DNA of 64,000 nt from Yponomeuta sedellus (GCA_934045075.1 OW203745.1:8817873-8881872), one strand, 5' to 3'. Shown: positions 31,693 through 41,347, numbered from the stretch's first letter. Program-made: numbers and translations. The notes: generated from the letters alone by a model not told the origin.

Positions 31693-31882
31693 ATATAGTC
31701 TAATATGTAACCAAATTTATAATCTAAGAAATAAATGTAAATAAAAGTAACAACATCAGTTAATTACTTAAATTGTGATTCTTTAGTAAGAGGTTTTAAT
31801 CTATTTAAATTGCTATAGCTGACGAAGGGAACGTTGGGAACAAAGGTAATTACGTTTTTTAAATGTATCATCATCATAATCA

Positions 31883-32263
31883 TCATTAACCCATTATGTC
31901 CCCACCGAGGGGCACGGGTCTCTTTCCTGATGAAAGTATAGGCCATACTCCACCACAGGGGCCAAGTCCGGATTGGTGGAGGCTTGCAAGGCAGTGGCGG
32001 GCTTTACTGTCAGAACTTATCAGGCCGCCCATAAGGCCTCTGACATGGCTTAACGACTGTCATTACATGACAGCCGGCACCAACGGCTTAACGTGCCTTG
32101 CGAAGCACGGAAACGTTCGGAAAAAATGCCACCAGCGGCAGTCACAGGACGGTCACCCGGCCAACCCGGATTTGGTCGTGGTAGAGGGCGGCCTAACCTT
32201 CCTGTGATGCAAAAAGAGACACGTGCCCCAGCAGTGGGGACATACAAGGGTTGATATCGAAAG
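31883..32263. mobile_element. Head-to-head SINE-D pair
   Basis: 31883-32161 is SINE-D on the minus strand, from its 3' end to the 5S-like box. At 32161/32162 it joins a plus-strand 3' piece ('caacccggatttggtcgtgg', 'agcagtggggacatacaagg'). The 5' piece is thus inverted relative to the 3' end, as in several SINE-A loci. Confidence 0.75.
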
Positions 32264-32521
32264 CCATACTTGATATACGACTATGACTCAGTTGTTACTA
32301 TATAGCCGTTGGAGACTCACGAGCTAAAGTTAAATGTCAAATCTTGAAATAAACTCTGTATTTTCGTTGGAGTCAACATTTTAACGCGCAGCAGTAAATA
32401 ATGTAACACGTGCAAAGTAGAAAACACGATCTCCCAAACTAAATAAGCGCTAAAAGCACAGGAACCTATCACACAGTTCTACGACTTATGTGCTTAAACG
32501 ATTTCTTATGTAGCCTATAAA

Positions 32522-32735
32522 TGTATGAGTGGAAGGGCTGGTAAGGGACGTCCCAGGCGGACGTACTTCGACCAAATAGGGGGTGTATTAGCAAAGGGGA
32601 AGACAAAATTACCCGGAACCGGCGTACGTGCATGCAACGACTTATAAACGTTGAAGAAGCGAAAGTGATCTGTCAGGATCGTGGCAAGTGGCGGTCCCTG
32701 GTCTCTGCCTACCCCTCTGGGATACAGTTGTGAGC
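32522..32735 (+). pseudogene. LINE ORF C-terminus fragment (same family as 8.96 kb)
   Basis: 'gacgtcccaggcggacgtac' encodes a GRPRRTY-like motif. Further on, 'gtgatctgtcaggatcgtgg' and 'tctgcctacccctctgggat' match the reversed copy at 8962-9240. Ends 'gtatgtataaatg'. Frameshifted. Confidence 0.5.
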
Positions 32736-32756
32736 TTTTGTTTGTATGTATAAATG

Positions 32757-33100
32757 TCCCACTTCAGTTCACAAGCCTTCTCTCAGAGAGAGAGAGAGTT
32801 GTTTCTCTCTCTGAGCGTGCCCACCGCGTATGGGCAAGAGCTTAGGTGCTCAAACACCTCGACACTAAAGTTTCCTCAAGACGTTTTAATTCTAAAGATC
32901 TATTTAGAGGCTAAAAATTCCACCCATGCCGGGACTCGAACCTCTGGCTAACCGTGCCAGCGTTCTCTCAACTGAGCTAATGGGCGACTTACCGGGATCA
33001 GTGAAACTTGGAGCCTCTTTACAATACTCTCTGTACTTATTACGTACGTTCTAATTCACCGTCACAGTTAGCGAGTGGTATTGCAACTATAATTACAACA
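32757..33100 (-). mobile_element. SINE-C interrupted by SINE-A
   Basis: The SINE-C 3' end ('ccttctctcagagagagaga') and 'gtttcctcaagacgtttta' lie left of the insertion. 'attcaccgtcacagttagcg' and 'gtggtattgcaactataatt' continue on the right. Confidence 0.75.
32893..33051 (-). mobile_element. SINE-A nested in SINE-C
   Basis: Minus-oriented copy from 'atctatttagaggctaaaaa' to 'ctctgtacttattacgtacg'. The duplication 'taattc' lies at 32887-32892 and 33052-33057. A short internal deletion removes part of the B-box stem. Confidence 0.75.
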
Positions 33101-33104
33101 TTTA

Positions 33105-33640
33105 ACTTAGTATTAAGTATCACTATTCTATTTCACCCAACTCCGAGGTCTGAGAGGAATTTCTGTTTTACAAAGTGATTCAAGCCTACGCAAATATGAC
33201 TGGAAGCAATAAAGCTAACTTATGTGTCTCAATATGAAAGTTTACTTGTATTACGATGTATATTAATGTTAATCCGGTTCGAACTACGATGCATCATAAT
33301 GTGGGAAATTAAAGTCAATGATTTAGGTCTTTTCTAAGTAACTACAAACAATTCTAAAAACAATTCACTACAAAGAGGAATTCTGATTCCTTACTGTCCC
33401 ACACGTTGGACTATCGCGATTTCTTTATTCCACCTAATTCGACCATCGGACAAAGAGGATATTTAAAATTCCACTTGGTTCGCCCCTTGAACTACGGAAC
33501 TACGAGGATCATTAAATTTTACTTGGGTCGACCATCAAACTATGAGGACTGCTTCATACAAATTTAAACACAGAAAATATTATAAAAACAAATATGTCGT
33601 CTTTATCACATCACTTCACAAAACATCACATCGCATCACA
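33105..33640. other. Unannotated; (catcaca)n-like tract at the right end
   Basis: 33605-33645 is a catcaca-type degenerate microsatellite next to the Helitron 5' end. No gene seen. Confidence 0.5.
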
Positions 33641-34146
33641 TCACACTAATATAATAAAGGCGAAAGTATGTGAGTGTGTATGTTTATTACTTCTTCACGT
33701 CTAAATGGCTGGAGTGATTTTATTCAAATTTGGGATGGAGTTAGCTGACACCTGCTGTGTGGTGTCGGCCTAGAGAATAGCACCACCAAATTCTTCCCGT
33801 GGGTGTCGTAAAAGGCGACTAAGGGACTCAAACCGGGGGGTGGGCAGCAGCGCCCCCTGCAGTACAATTCCACCGAACTGCGATCCCCAACCCGCATGCC
33901 CAGCGTGGGGATTATGGGCATTACCCCCTATGATAGCACGACGTGGCGCTCTTTAGGGGAGGGCTATGTCCAGCAGTGGACTAGTATAGCCTGACGACTA
34001 GCTGACACCCTGTATTAACTTATAGGTTACGTTAAAACGCAACCTGTGTGTTAATACAGATATTTTCCCGTAGTAAACTGCGGGAAAATATCTTATTCCC
34101 ATGGGAAAACCGATAAACCGCGGGTAACACCGCGGGGCTCAGCTAG
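33641..34146 (+). mobile_element. Non-autonomous Helitron-like element with nested SINE-B
   Basis: Begins A|TCACACTAATAT and ends CTAG|T ('ggggctcagctagtgg'). The near-terminal hairpin 'ccgcggg-taaca-ccgcgggg' precedes the end. The internal boxes 'ggcgaaagtatgtgagtgtg', 'cacgtctaaatggctggagt' and 'gggaaaaccgataaaccgcg' match the reversed copy at 55.68 kb. TC at the 5' end, CTRR at the 3' end and insertion between A and T fit Helitrons. Confidence 0.75.
33753..33998 (+). mobile_element. SINE-B, full length, nested in Helitron, 11-bp TSD
   Basis: 'tagctgacacc' occurs at 33742-33752 and 33999-34009, and the Helitron reads contiguously when the SINE is removed. The element is 246 bp, from 'tgctgtgtggtgtcggccta' to 'gtatagcctgacgac'. 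This is the clearest definition of the SINE-B unit in the window. Confidence 0.92.
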
Positions 34147-34560
34147 TGGATAGTTAGAAGATCTCTACGTGTTTATTTTATTTTGAACCTACTTTGCACG
34201 TACCTCTGCAGTTCTGCTAATTTCCACTGCAATACAAGTAGGTATAAAATTAAAGTATTGATAAAAAATTATTGATCATTTCTAAACACGGAATCAGCTT
34301 TCCAACGGCTCCCTTTCTAGTCATCAGAGACAAATATAGCAATCTTGATTACTAGAGATAGATTTCTTTTAAATGATATCGACCTAGTTAGAAGTAAAAC
34401 TCCACATTTCCTCAATCATAGTGTAATTAATATGTATCGCCGATAGTAATTGCTCACAGAAGCGAGCTTGTATATCTAAGTAGCCATGATGTAAAGCATG
34501 CCGTCCTAATAATTTTAGAGAGTACCGCACTACTTATTAAAACACTGAATTAGAAACAAT
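34147..34560. other. No recognised feature
   Basis: AT-rich sequence between the Helitron and a LINE fragment. Confidence 0.4.
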
Positions 34561-34850
34561 AATGTTGACGATGGCGTTGGTAAGCGGATCACAGAGTTAA
34601 AGTGGAGATGGGCGGGACCTTTGGCTAGAAGGGATGACGACCGGTGAACCAGGGCTGTATCGGAGTGGTGGCCAAGGGAGGGAAGGAGTTTGGTGGGCAG
34701 ACCACCCTCACGATGGTCAGACGACATCGTGAGGGTTGGGGGTCAGAGATGGATCAGGTTAGCACAGGACCGTGAGGAATGGCGCAGTAAAAAGGAGGCC
34801 TAGCAGTGGGTTGATGTGGACTGATTATAGATAGATATAGATTACCTTTT
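34561..34850 (+). pseudogene. RTE-like LINE reverse transcriptase C-terminus, with stop
   Basis: The frame from 34561 reads KRITELKWRWAGPLARRDD, then an in-frame TGA, then TRAVSEWWPREGRSLVGRPP, SRWSDDIVRV and DREEWRSKKEA to the TAG at 34801. It belongs to the same family as 13.56 kb and shares the 'tatagatagatata' tail, but extends about 30 codons further 5'. The HW-x-WAGH region is the usual upstream motif. Confidence 0.75.
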
Positions 34851-34895
34851 TTATATCGAAACCCTAGCCTAGCTGCGGGTCTCAACCACAAGTCT

Positions 34896-34942
34896 CAATA
34901 CGACTGACACCTAAACAAAACGTTTAGGTGTCAGTCGTGTTG
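34896..34942. repeat. 17-bp perfect hairpin
   Basis: 'acgactgacacctaaac' at 34900-34916 is inverted at 34922-34938 around a 5-nt loop. Confidence 0.8.
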
Positions 34943-35059
34943 ACGGCTACACCGGCCAGCTACTATAAAGAAGTATCGAAACAGTACGTAGCTAGACGAT
35001 GCCGTAAATAATCTTTAAGGATATTATACTCGTAGATACAGCAATGCTATGTAATCTAA

Positions 35060-35162
35060 TCGCTGTGGTGGCTGGTAGAACGTTGACCAGGGAAGCCCAA
35101 GACAGGGAAAAAAGGAAGGAGAAAGAGGAGGCCTACACCCAGCAATGGGTGCCCCGAAAATA
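35060..35162 (+). pseudogene. LINE end-of-ORF relic
   Basis: 'gctgtggtggctggtagaac' and, near the end, 'gaggaggcctacacccagca' plus 'atgggt' resemble the EEAYTQQW end of RTE-like ORFs. Strongly decayed. An AT-rich tract (35163-35290) follows. Confidence 0.4.
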
Positions 35163-35383
35163 AAATAAATTAAAACAATTTAATGAATTAAAATTTAAAA
35201 TATGTAGATATAAATTAAAATTAAATTATTTAAACTTAATAATTAATTAAGTAACCTAAAATTATGTTACATATAACTAGGGAATAAAGGCTATTTTTAT
35301 TTAATGCTATGTATAGGCCTACTTTACTTCATTCAGGCTGATAAAATAAAGCACAAGGAACTTAGTGTTGGTGGACCAATTAT

Positions 35384-35512
35384 CTAAGATAAGATAACAA
35401 TATTCTTTATTGTACACTGGAAAAACAACAAATACAAAATAATAACAAATGTACATAGTACAATTGGCGGCCTTATTGCTAAAAGCAATTTCTTCCAGAC
35501 AACCTTACGATT
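35384..35512 (-). mobile_element. LINE 3' UTR module
   Basis: Nearly identical to 12902-13036: 'tattctttattgtacactgg', 'aaaacaacaaatacaaaata', 'ggcggccttattgctaaaag', 'caatttcttccagacaacct'. Confidence 0.7.
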
Positions 35513-35979
35513 GGAAAGTTGCTAATATTTTGGAAGAAACACTAAACACAAAAACGCTCGTGGCCTGCCAAACAAATGAGCGCGATGTTTTGTCTAATTT
35601 AATAGAAGTTTTTGTTGATATTGGCAAGTGGCATGTAGATACGTATATGTTGAAATTCGGAGTGCTAACCAGTGCCACCAATGGAAAAAAATCATAACTT
35701 GTTTTACAATACGTTTTTACCTAAAAGCGAACATGAGAAATCTTCACAACTGTGACAACTATTTTTAGAACTTACAGTCTAGAACCTATGATCAATATAA
35801 ATATTAGAACCTAATCGATTTCGACTAAAAACGGCCGTTTTTGGCTGAAACTGACTAAAGACCTTGGTTGTTGATTCTAGGTTCTAGACTCTAGGTTCTA
35901 AAAATAGATGACACAGTTGTTAAGATTTCAATATTTCTCACGTTCACTTTTAAATAAAAACGTATGACATGTTATGTTT

Positions 35980-36446
35980 TTTTAATACAGTTGCTCAAAA
36001 AGTGGCGTATTACAGGGACGTATAGCGTGCGGGATGTGGGCTATTATTACACACTCGTGGTTTTTTTTACCTTTCCCGCACTCGTGCGTTTTCTTTCCCT
36101 ACTGTCAAAATAAAGTCTATTAAAAAGAAAAACCAACCATGAAGTTTATACTAAAAAAATCATAGAAGTTTTTACGAGCTACTTATTTGTTTCAATATCA
36201 GATTTAATGATTTGATTGAATGAGTTAAGTTAGGTTTCATTTCATCTCATTAAATTTCATTTGTCATTCCATATCAATAAAACAATTCTACTGAAGACTT
36301 GGCTGTATGGGCATAGTTCCCTTTGCCTACTAGAATGGGTGAAGAAAAAAAATCTCTGCTTATATTTTCTTACGGTTGGCGCTATTTTCCAATTTTTTTT
36401 TTTTAATTAAATTGCTTACATATTTTTTTCGCAACTGTATTAAAAA
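35980..36446. mobile_element. Nested inverted-repeat element inside M1
   Basis: 'tttttaatacagttgc' at 35978-35994 is inverted as 'gcaactgtattaaaaa' at 36432-36447. Internal 'aaaaagtggcgtattacagg' and 'cccgcactcgtgcgttttct' are familiar from moth repeats. No ORF. Confidence 0.5.
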
Positions 36447-36454
36447 TAGTCGTT

Positions 36455-36577
36455 CAGTACACGTGCGGAACCGTCATTGCAACTTGTTCCGACTGTCAAC
36501 CCTCGCCTTCGGCTGCGCCTCGGCACGGGTAGACATTTGTCGGAACTCTTTGCAATGACAGCCTTTACGCACTTGTA
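36455..36577. mobile_element. Small nested inverted-repeat element
   Basis: Ends 'tacacgtgcggaaccgtcat' plus 'tgcaact' and, inverted, 'tacaagtgcgtaaaggctgt' plus 'cattgcaa'. Interior 'caaccctcgccttcggctgc', 'gcctcggcacgggtagac'. About 120 bp. It sits between the previous element and the right end of M1. Confidence 0.5.
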
Positions 36578-36759
36578 ATGAAATATACTATTTTCCATTG
36601 GTGGCGCTTGTTAGCACCCCGAAGCACCTTTACAGGAGCAAACCGAAAAATTTATAATCCTGCCTGGTCTAGCCATTCTTGCGCCCCCAGAGTCTACGCC
36701 TTGTGCCTGAGCACTGGCGCCGCCCTATTTACGGCACTGGCTAGAACATTATGTTATTT

Positions 36760-36969
36760 TATTCTTTTTAATGCACTAACCCGTGCTGAGGACTATTTTT
36801 AAAAAACTTATTTAGAGGCTAAAAATTCCACCCATACCGGGACTCGAACCCGCAACCTCTGGCTAACCGTGCCAGCGCTCTCCCAACTGAGCTAATGAGC
36901 GACTCACCGGCATCAGTGAAATTTCGAACCTCTTTACAATACTCTCTGTTTACGTACAGACAGCAACAA
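36760..36969 (-). mobile_element. SINE-A, full length, 12-bp TSD (reference copy)
   Basis: Perfect 12-bp duplications 'attatgttattt' at 36748-36759 and 36970-36981 delimit a 210-bp minus-strand copy. It carries the tail ('taatgcactaacccgtgctg' on the plus strand), B box, A box and the 5' extension 'ctctgtttacgtacagacag'. Best definition of the family's ends. Confidence 0.9.
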
Positions 36970-37082
36970 ATTATGTTATTTAATTTTGTAAGCCTACTGG
37001 ATTCCGTACCGTCACAGTACAAAAAACGGTTAAAGTTAGAGGCAAAGTTGTAAACACGGGATAAATTCAATAACTTTTACAC

Positions 37083-37195
37083 AATACAACCACTTGTCCT
37101 GCTCCCAAACTAGAATAACGCTATAGTGCTCTGGTAACCAGGCAAGGACATCACAAAGATGGAACTGCATCCAGACTGTCCCATTAATACCTCAG
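37083..37195 (-). mobile_element. SINE-E 3' half, minus strand
   Basis: 'cctgctcccaaactagaata', 'tggtaaccaggcaaggacat' and 'cacaaagatgg' are the reversed SINE-E body. The tRNA-like head is missing. Confidence 0.6.
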
Positions 37196-37830
37196 ACCGA
37201 GAGATTTTCTGTATGTACAAAAAAAGTTCTCATTTATTTGAGAAATTTTACAATGGAAATGAAAATAAAAGGTTTTATTCAATGTAGCGCAGAAACTGCG
37301 GCCGAACGTTACAATACAGACTAGGCATGATCGTTGCAAAGACGAACCGTTTTATAAGACCGTTTTGTGTTCCGCGACGATAGGACCGTTTTACGTTTCA
37401 TTCTAAAGCAGTGCCAGCGACTCTAAAGCAGTGCCAGCGTTTGTTCGTCGCGAGACCAGTCCTTAGATTGTTTGACGCGGATATGTCCTTTAATGCTATA
37501 TTAATAGAGCCTAGAACGTAATGAGATCATTGCGACGTCGTCATCGGCTCCTTGCTCGTTCCGTTCGTTTTGGTCTGTGATACAATAAAGTAATCTTTAT
37601 GTCTATGAGTATACAGTCGAATATCGTGTAAAACAACTTATTTTTTCCGATGTTTCGTGATTTCGTCTCGTTCGCAAAGCGGTGGTCATTGCTGTGTATC
37701 TTAATGTCGTTGGTATTGCGTCTAATGTCGTTTAGCAATAAATGGCAACGAGTCGCGACGCTCGCTCCCTCGATAGCGCAGCTCGTGGGTGACGGTTATT
37801 GTTTACATTTTTTCATTATACTATTTTTAT
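37196..37830. other. No recognised gene; short tandem duplication
   Basis: 'tctaaagcagtgccagcg' occurs twice at about 37402-37438. Short frames on both strands near 37541-37844 show no domain. Confidence 0.4.
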
Positions 37831-37831
37831 T

Positions 37832-38018
37832 TTTAATGCACTAACCCGTGCTAAGGACAAATTTAAAAACCTATTTAGAGGCTAAAAATTTCACCCATGC
37901 CGGGATTCGAACCCGCAACCTCTGGCTATCCGTGTCAGAACCTCTGGCACGGATAGCCAGAGGTTGCGGGTTCGAATCCCGACATGGGTGAAATTTTTAG
38001 CCTCTAAATAGGTTTTTT
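37832..38018. mobile_element. Palindromic SINE-A, second locus
   Basis: 37865-37934 and 37948-38017 are a 70-bp inverted repeat with one mismatch and a 13-nt spacer. The arms are the SINE-A 3' half, as at 11.2 kb. Here the family tail ('taatgcactaacccgtgcta') extends on the left instead of the right. Arm-specific variants ('tttcaccc', 'cgcaacctctgg') are shared with 11.2 kb. Confidence 0.85.
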
Positions 38019-38019
38019 A

Positions 38020-38759
38020 TATTTTTCAGTTTGAATTAATAATTTAATGCTACTTAGTGATTGTGAATGGTAATTATGTATTTTGTATTTATTTTTTACT
38101 CAAGTTAAAGTTTAGTTTTAATGTTTAGTCCTAAGCCTGGAAAAGTATGAAATCGAACGAAAAACGTTAACTAGTCCTCAACCTCACGAGGGATAACTAT
38201 CCCTTGCGGTCCCGTAATCCGTCATCAATGGGTCCACGAGAGATAAACTTTCTCGTAGTCCCATAACATTAATGGAGTAATGCAAGAGCTAACAAAACGA
38301 GTGAACGACTCTTTGATCCAATGGGACATTTTATGCCAGTGACCTAGCACTTACTTCTACTTAAAGATGTGATTACTGAAGTTTTCGGTTATGCAGTTTC
38401 CAGAAGACTCATTTTGTTACTCTAGCACAGACATGTCGGGCACTTTTTATATAAAACATTGCGATGCACGATATCATGTTGACCCTTTTCCGCTCTGGGC
38501 CTCATTTCACAGAAGTAAAATGTAAGTTTTACAATGACAATTCGATGTACATTACGCTGCTGATTAACCCATTGACAAGTAGGAGACTAATTGTCCTAAT
38601 TGACCACGTGATGTGGCAATTTGTGGCCGTTTGATGTGGCAATTTGGTATATTATACCATGAAATTGTAGTTTTATGAAACGCGACGTATTGTCTTTTAG
38701 GCGGATGTAGATATCCATAGAAATATCAACTAAAATGAAATGAAAAGAAACTGCGGCTT
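38020..38759. other. No recognised feature
   Basis: Unique-looking sequence; no frame of note. Confidence 0.4.
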
Positions 38760-39440
38760 AATGAACGTTACAATTTAAATTAGGTGTCCATTTCAAAATC
38801 TAGATCATTTTGGAGGAAAAATGGACAAAAACACTCCAAACTTAGTATAAATAATTATTCATGGACATATTACACAGATCTCGTTAGTCCTATACTATGT
38901 AAAACTAAATGACTTGTGTTATAGGAGCTAAATCGACGATAGATTTAATACAATAAATACAGAGATAACATCCAAGACCTGGGACAAACTTGAAAAGTTC
39001 GTTTCCTAGTTTGACCTAGCCGGGGATCGAACCCGAGACCGTCGGTTTTACAGTCAGCGTGCTACACCGCTGCGCCACCGAGGCCGTCCGTCGAGTATTT
39101 ACAAAGTCCTTAATTAACAGAGTTTACTTAATTATTTTAAAACATAGAACTCATGCATTGTACTGTCTTTAATTACAGATATCACTATCATGTAAATAAT
39201 CCTTTTTGTTGTTATAGTAGCCCTTTTGGCAACTGTATTTAACACATTTTTTGAACCGCATTTCAAGCAAGCTTAATATATCTTCAGGGATTTTATTATA
39301 GAAGCATATACACTGCCCCATGAAGGATGTATTAACCTTTGCCAGCCTAAATAATGGGAACGAGAGTTTATGTTTATTTTTAAAGAACCTCACACAAAAC
39401 TTTACATTTCTGCATTCTAATTTGCTCCTGTTAGTGGTGA
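38760..39440 (-). pseudogene. Jockey-type LINE 3' end interrupted by SINE-F
   Basis: The minus-strand frame 39393-39169 reads FYNKIPEDILSLLEMRFKKC, then QKGYY, KDYLHDSD. The closely related plus-strand copy at 54.5 kb shares these motifs. The 3' UTR resumes after the SINE ('catttttcctccaaaatgat' equivalent, 'gaaatggacacctaa', 'aacgttcattaag'). The FYNKIP...LK.CVK motif is typical of the C-terminus of insect Jockey-clade reverse transcriptases. Frame broken and 5' truncated. Confidence 0.7.
38847..39092 (-). mobile_element. SINE-F nested in Jockey-type LINE
   Basis: Minus-oriented: head 'cggtggcgcagcggtgtagc', B box 'gggttcgatccccggctagg' (reverse strand), body and 'gatctgtgtaatatgtccat' end. 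Near full length. The related LINE at 54.5-55.2 kb lacks it, which confirms the insertion. Confidence 0.8.
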
Positions 39441-39972
39441 TTTTTTTATTAAAATGTAATTACTGATGACAAACGTAAAACTGTGCTATTTTAATGAGGC
39501 AATAAATACTTTATTATCTTAAAACACTGACCTCTCTCCCACAACTTCATAGAGAATATACTTTTTAGAATGTTTAATCTGAATTTTTTTAACCTTAACC
39601 TAACCTTAAGCATCGGTATAATAAATCCCACCATAACTTTAACCTTATAACTTTGAAATAAAGTAAAAAGGCAATGAAAAACTTATACACACTCTGCCCG
39701 TGAAAGGGTTAAGGCAGCTGTACGTACATCTAGCATGCTACGTCATACGTCTCGCCAGAAAAATCAGTAATTGTAAAAAAAAAAATTTGTAATATTGTAA
39801 TTTTTTGTGGTCTGACACTGTGCTCATAATATAGTACTACTAAGAGAAGTAATAACATCTTTATGATAAAGAAACGTACTTATGTTTTGTATCAAATTTC
39901 ATAAATCATAAACTAGGTGTATTGTGCAACTTTGTGTCTTAAATGTCTATAATTTTCTTATGTACTAAATAT
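39441..39972. other. No recognised feature
   Basis: AT-rich; 'cctaaccttaagc' repeats twice near 39595. No gene. Confidence 0.4.
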
Positions 39973-40116
39973 GTACAATTCCGCGATCCCCACCCGCATA
40001 CCCAGCATGGGGATTATGGACATTACCCCCCAATGATGCCACAACCTTGCGCAATGGCGCTCATTAGGGGAGGGCTATTTCTAGCATTGGACTAATATAG
40101 CCTGAAGAAGAAGAAG
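39973..40116 (+). mobile_element. SINE-B, 5' truncated, (aag)n tail
   Basis: 'gcatacccagcatggggatt', 'atggcgctcattaggggagg' and 'tagcctgaagaagaagaaga'. Same subfamily as 6.07 kb. Confidence 0.8.
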
Positions 40117-40406
40117 ATGTAAATGCTGTTATCTTAGTAATAGTTGAGATATAAGCTTAGATTTGATTATTAAATTAGCTACATTTTTTACAATCCCAAA
40201 AAATGTTCGAATATGGAAGCGAAACGGCAAGCCGAACGTACGAAGACTTAAAACGTACCAGTTTTTTTTTAAGAGGTTGTCATTCTGTAACCTGTGTTCT
40301 ACTTAGGCCTGCCAGACACAGTGGTAGGTCCATAGGTTTGTATAAATTTACTGCATTCGGACTCCCAAATTGATACTCCGACTGCGTGTGAAAGGCCTGC
40401 GTGTGA

Positions 40407-40501
40407 GCGTGGGGATTATGGGCATTACCACCTATGATGGCACAACGTGGCGCTCTTTAGGGGAGGGAGATGTCCAGCAGTGGACTAGAATAGCCTGACG
40501 A
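40407..40501 (+). mobile_element. SINE-B, 5' truncated, (gac)n tail, 7-bp TSD
   Basis: Starts at 'gcgtggggattatgggcatt' and ends 'tagcctgacga'. 'cgtgtga' occurs at 40400-40406 and 40502-40508. Confidence 0.7.
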
Positions 40502-40864
40502 CGTGTGACCGGCCTTAAGCTACAGATTACATGCGTCAAGTGGCACAAACGAATCGTAATGACTATCAGGAGTCAACGGTAATTAGTGAAACGTGTACTG
40601 ATACCGTGTATAATTAGATTAAAAGACTGGTTTTCATCGAGTCTGGATTAGTTTGTACAGGTTAATTATTGTCACAGCTTAGTGGCCGGTATAAGGGCTA
40701 TTTAAAGGTGATTAAATATTAAAAATAAGCCTAGCCATAAGAACCCAAGGTAGGTAATGATAAAATAGTGACATAAAAGTGGTAACGAAGGGGAACGGCA
40801 AAGGAAAAGGCTCCTTGTGAATAACTTTGTACAACTTTTGACTCAAATTTCAAAACTCAAAGGG

Positions 40865-41030
40865 CAAATTTCTGAATTACGAATCTTGCAAAGAAAAAGT
40901 TAACTATAGTGCTGTCTCATCGAATATCCTAGAAAAGAGCGTGACAGAAAGTCAATCAAGTATTTGCTTAGTAAAATTCTTACTAAGCAAATACTTTACT
41001 TAAAAGTCATGATTTGTGAACCTTTTATAA
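40865..41030. mobile_element. SINE-G relic with hairpin
   Basis: 'gttaactatagtgctgtctc' and 'agtatttgcttag' match the SINE-G body at 48.75 kb. 'aagtatttgcttagtaa' is then inverted immediately as 'ttactaagcaaatactt' at about 40977-40993, another SINE-derived foldback. Confidence 0.5.
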
Positions 41031-41139
41031 GAGATTTCTGTGCGACTTCATGGCAGATACAGATGTTTCATTTCATTAAATTGCTGACTGGATATAAACA
41101 TTTTTTAAATTTATTACATAAACTTACACATGTTTCGCG

Positions 41140-41292
41140 GAGGGGTAAACAGAGGCCAAGGTTTGCCACTAGTCACGATCCTGACAGATGCATGCATGAT
41201 GGTTTTGCATACTTTTTTCTTTCCCTTTGCCAGGGGATCTTATTTGGCCGACCCAAGGCCGCCTGGAACTTCCCTTACACACATTTTGTAAG
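41140..41292 (-). pseudogene. LINE ORF relic (family of 8.96 kb)
   Basis: 'ccactagtcacgatcctgac' and 'agatgcatgcatgat' align to the end-of-ORF region of the 8.96 kb fragment. Strongly decayed. Confidence 0.3.
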
Positions 41293-41347
41293 ATCTTAGT
41301 GATAAATACCTAATTATATACTTACTACAGTGACCTGCAAAATTAAC

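Larger units (their letters stand above)
35654..36628. mobile_element. MITE family M1, copy 3, enlarged by nested elements
   Basis: The left end 'ttcggagtgctaaccagtgc' plus 'caccaatgg' and right end 'ccattggtggcgcttgttag' plus 'caccccgaagcacc' are terminal inverted repeats. Long subterminal arms ('gttttacaatacgtttttac', 'aacatgagaaatcttcacaa', 'ctgtgacaactatttttaga') pair with 35865-35972. About 600 bp between 35978 and 36590 is foreign. It ends near TTGA/TTTA, a decayed TTAA. Confidence 0.7.
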
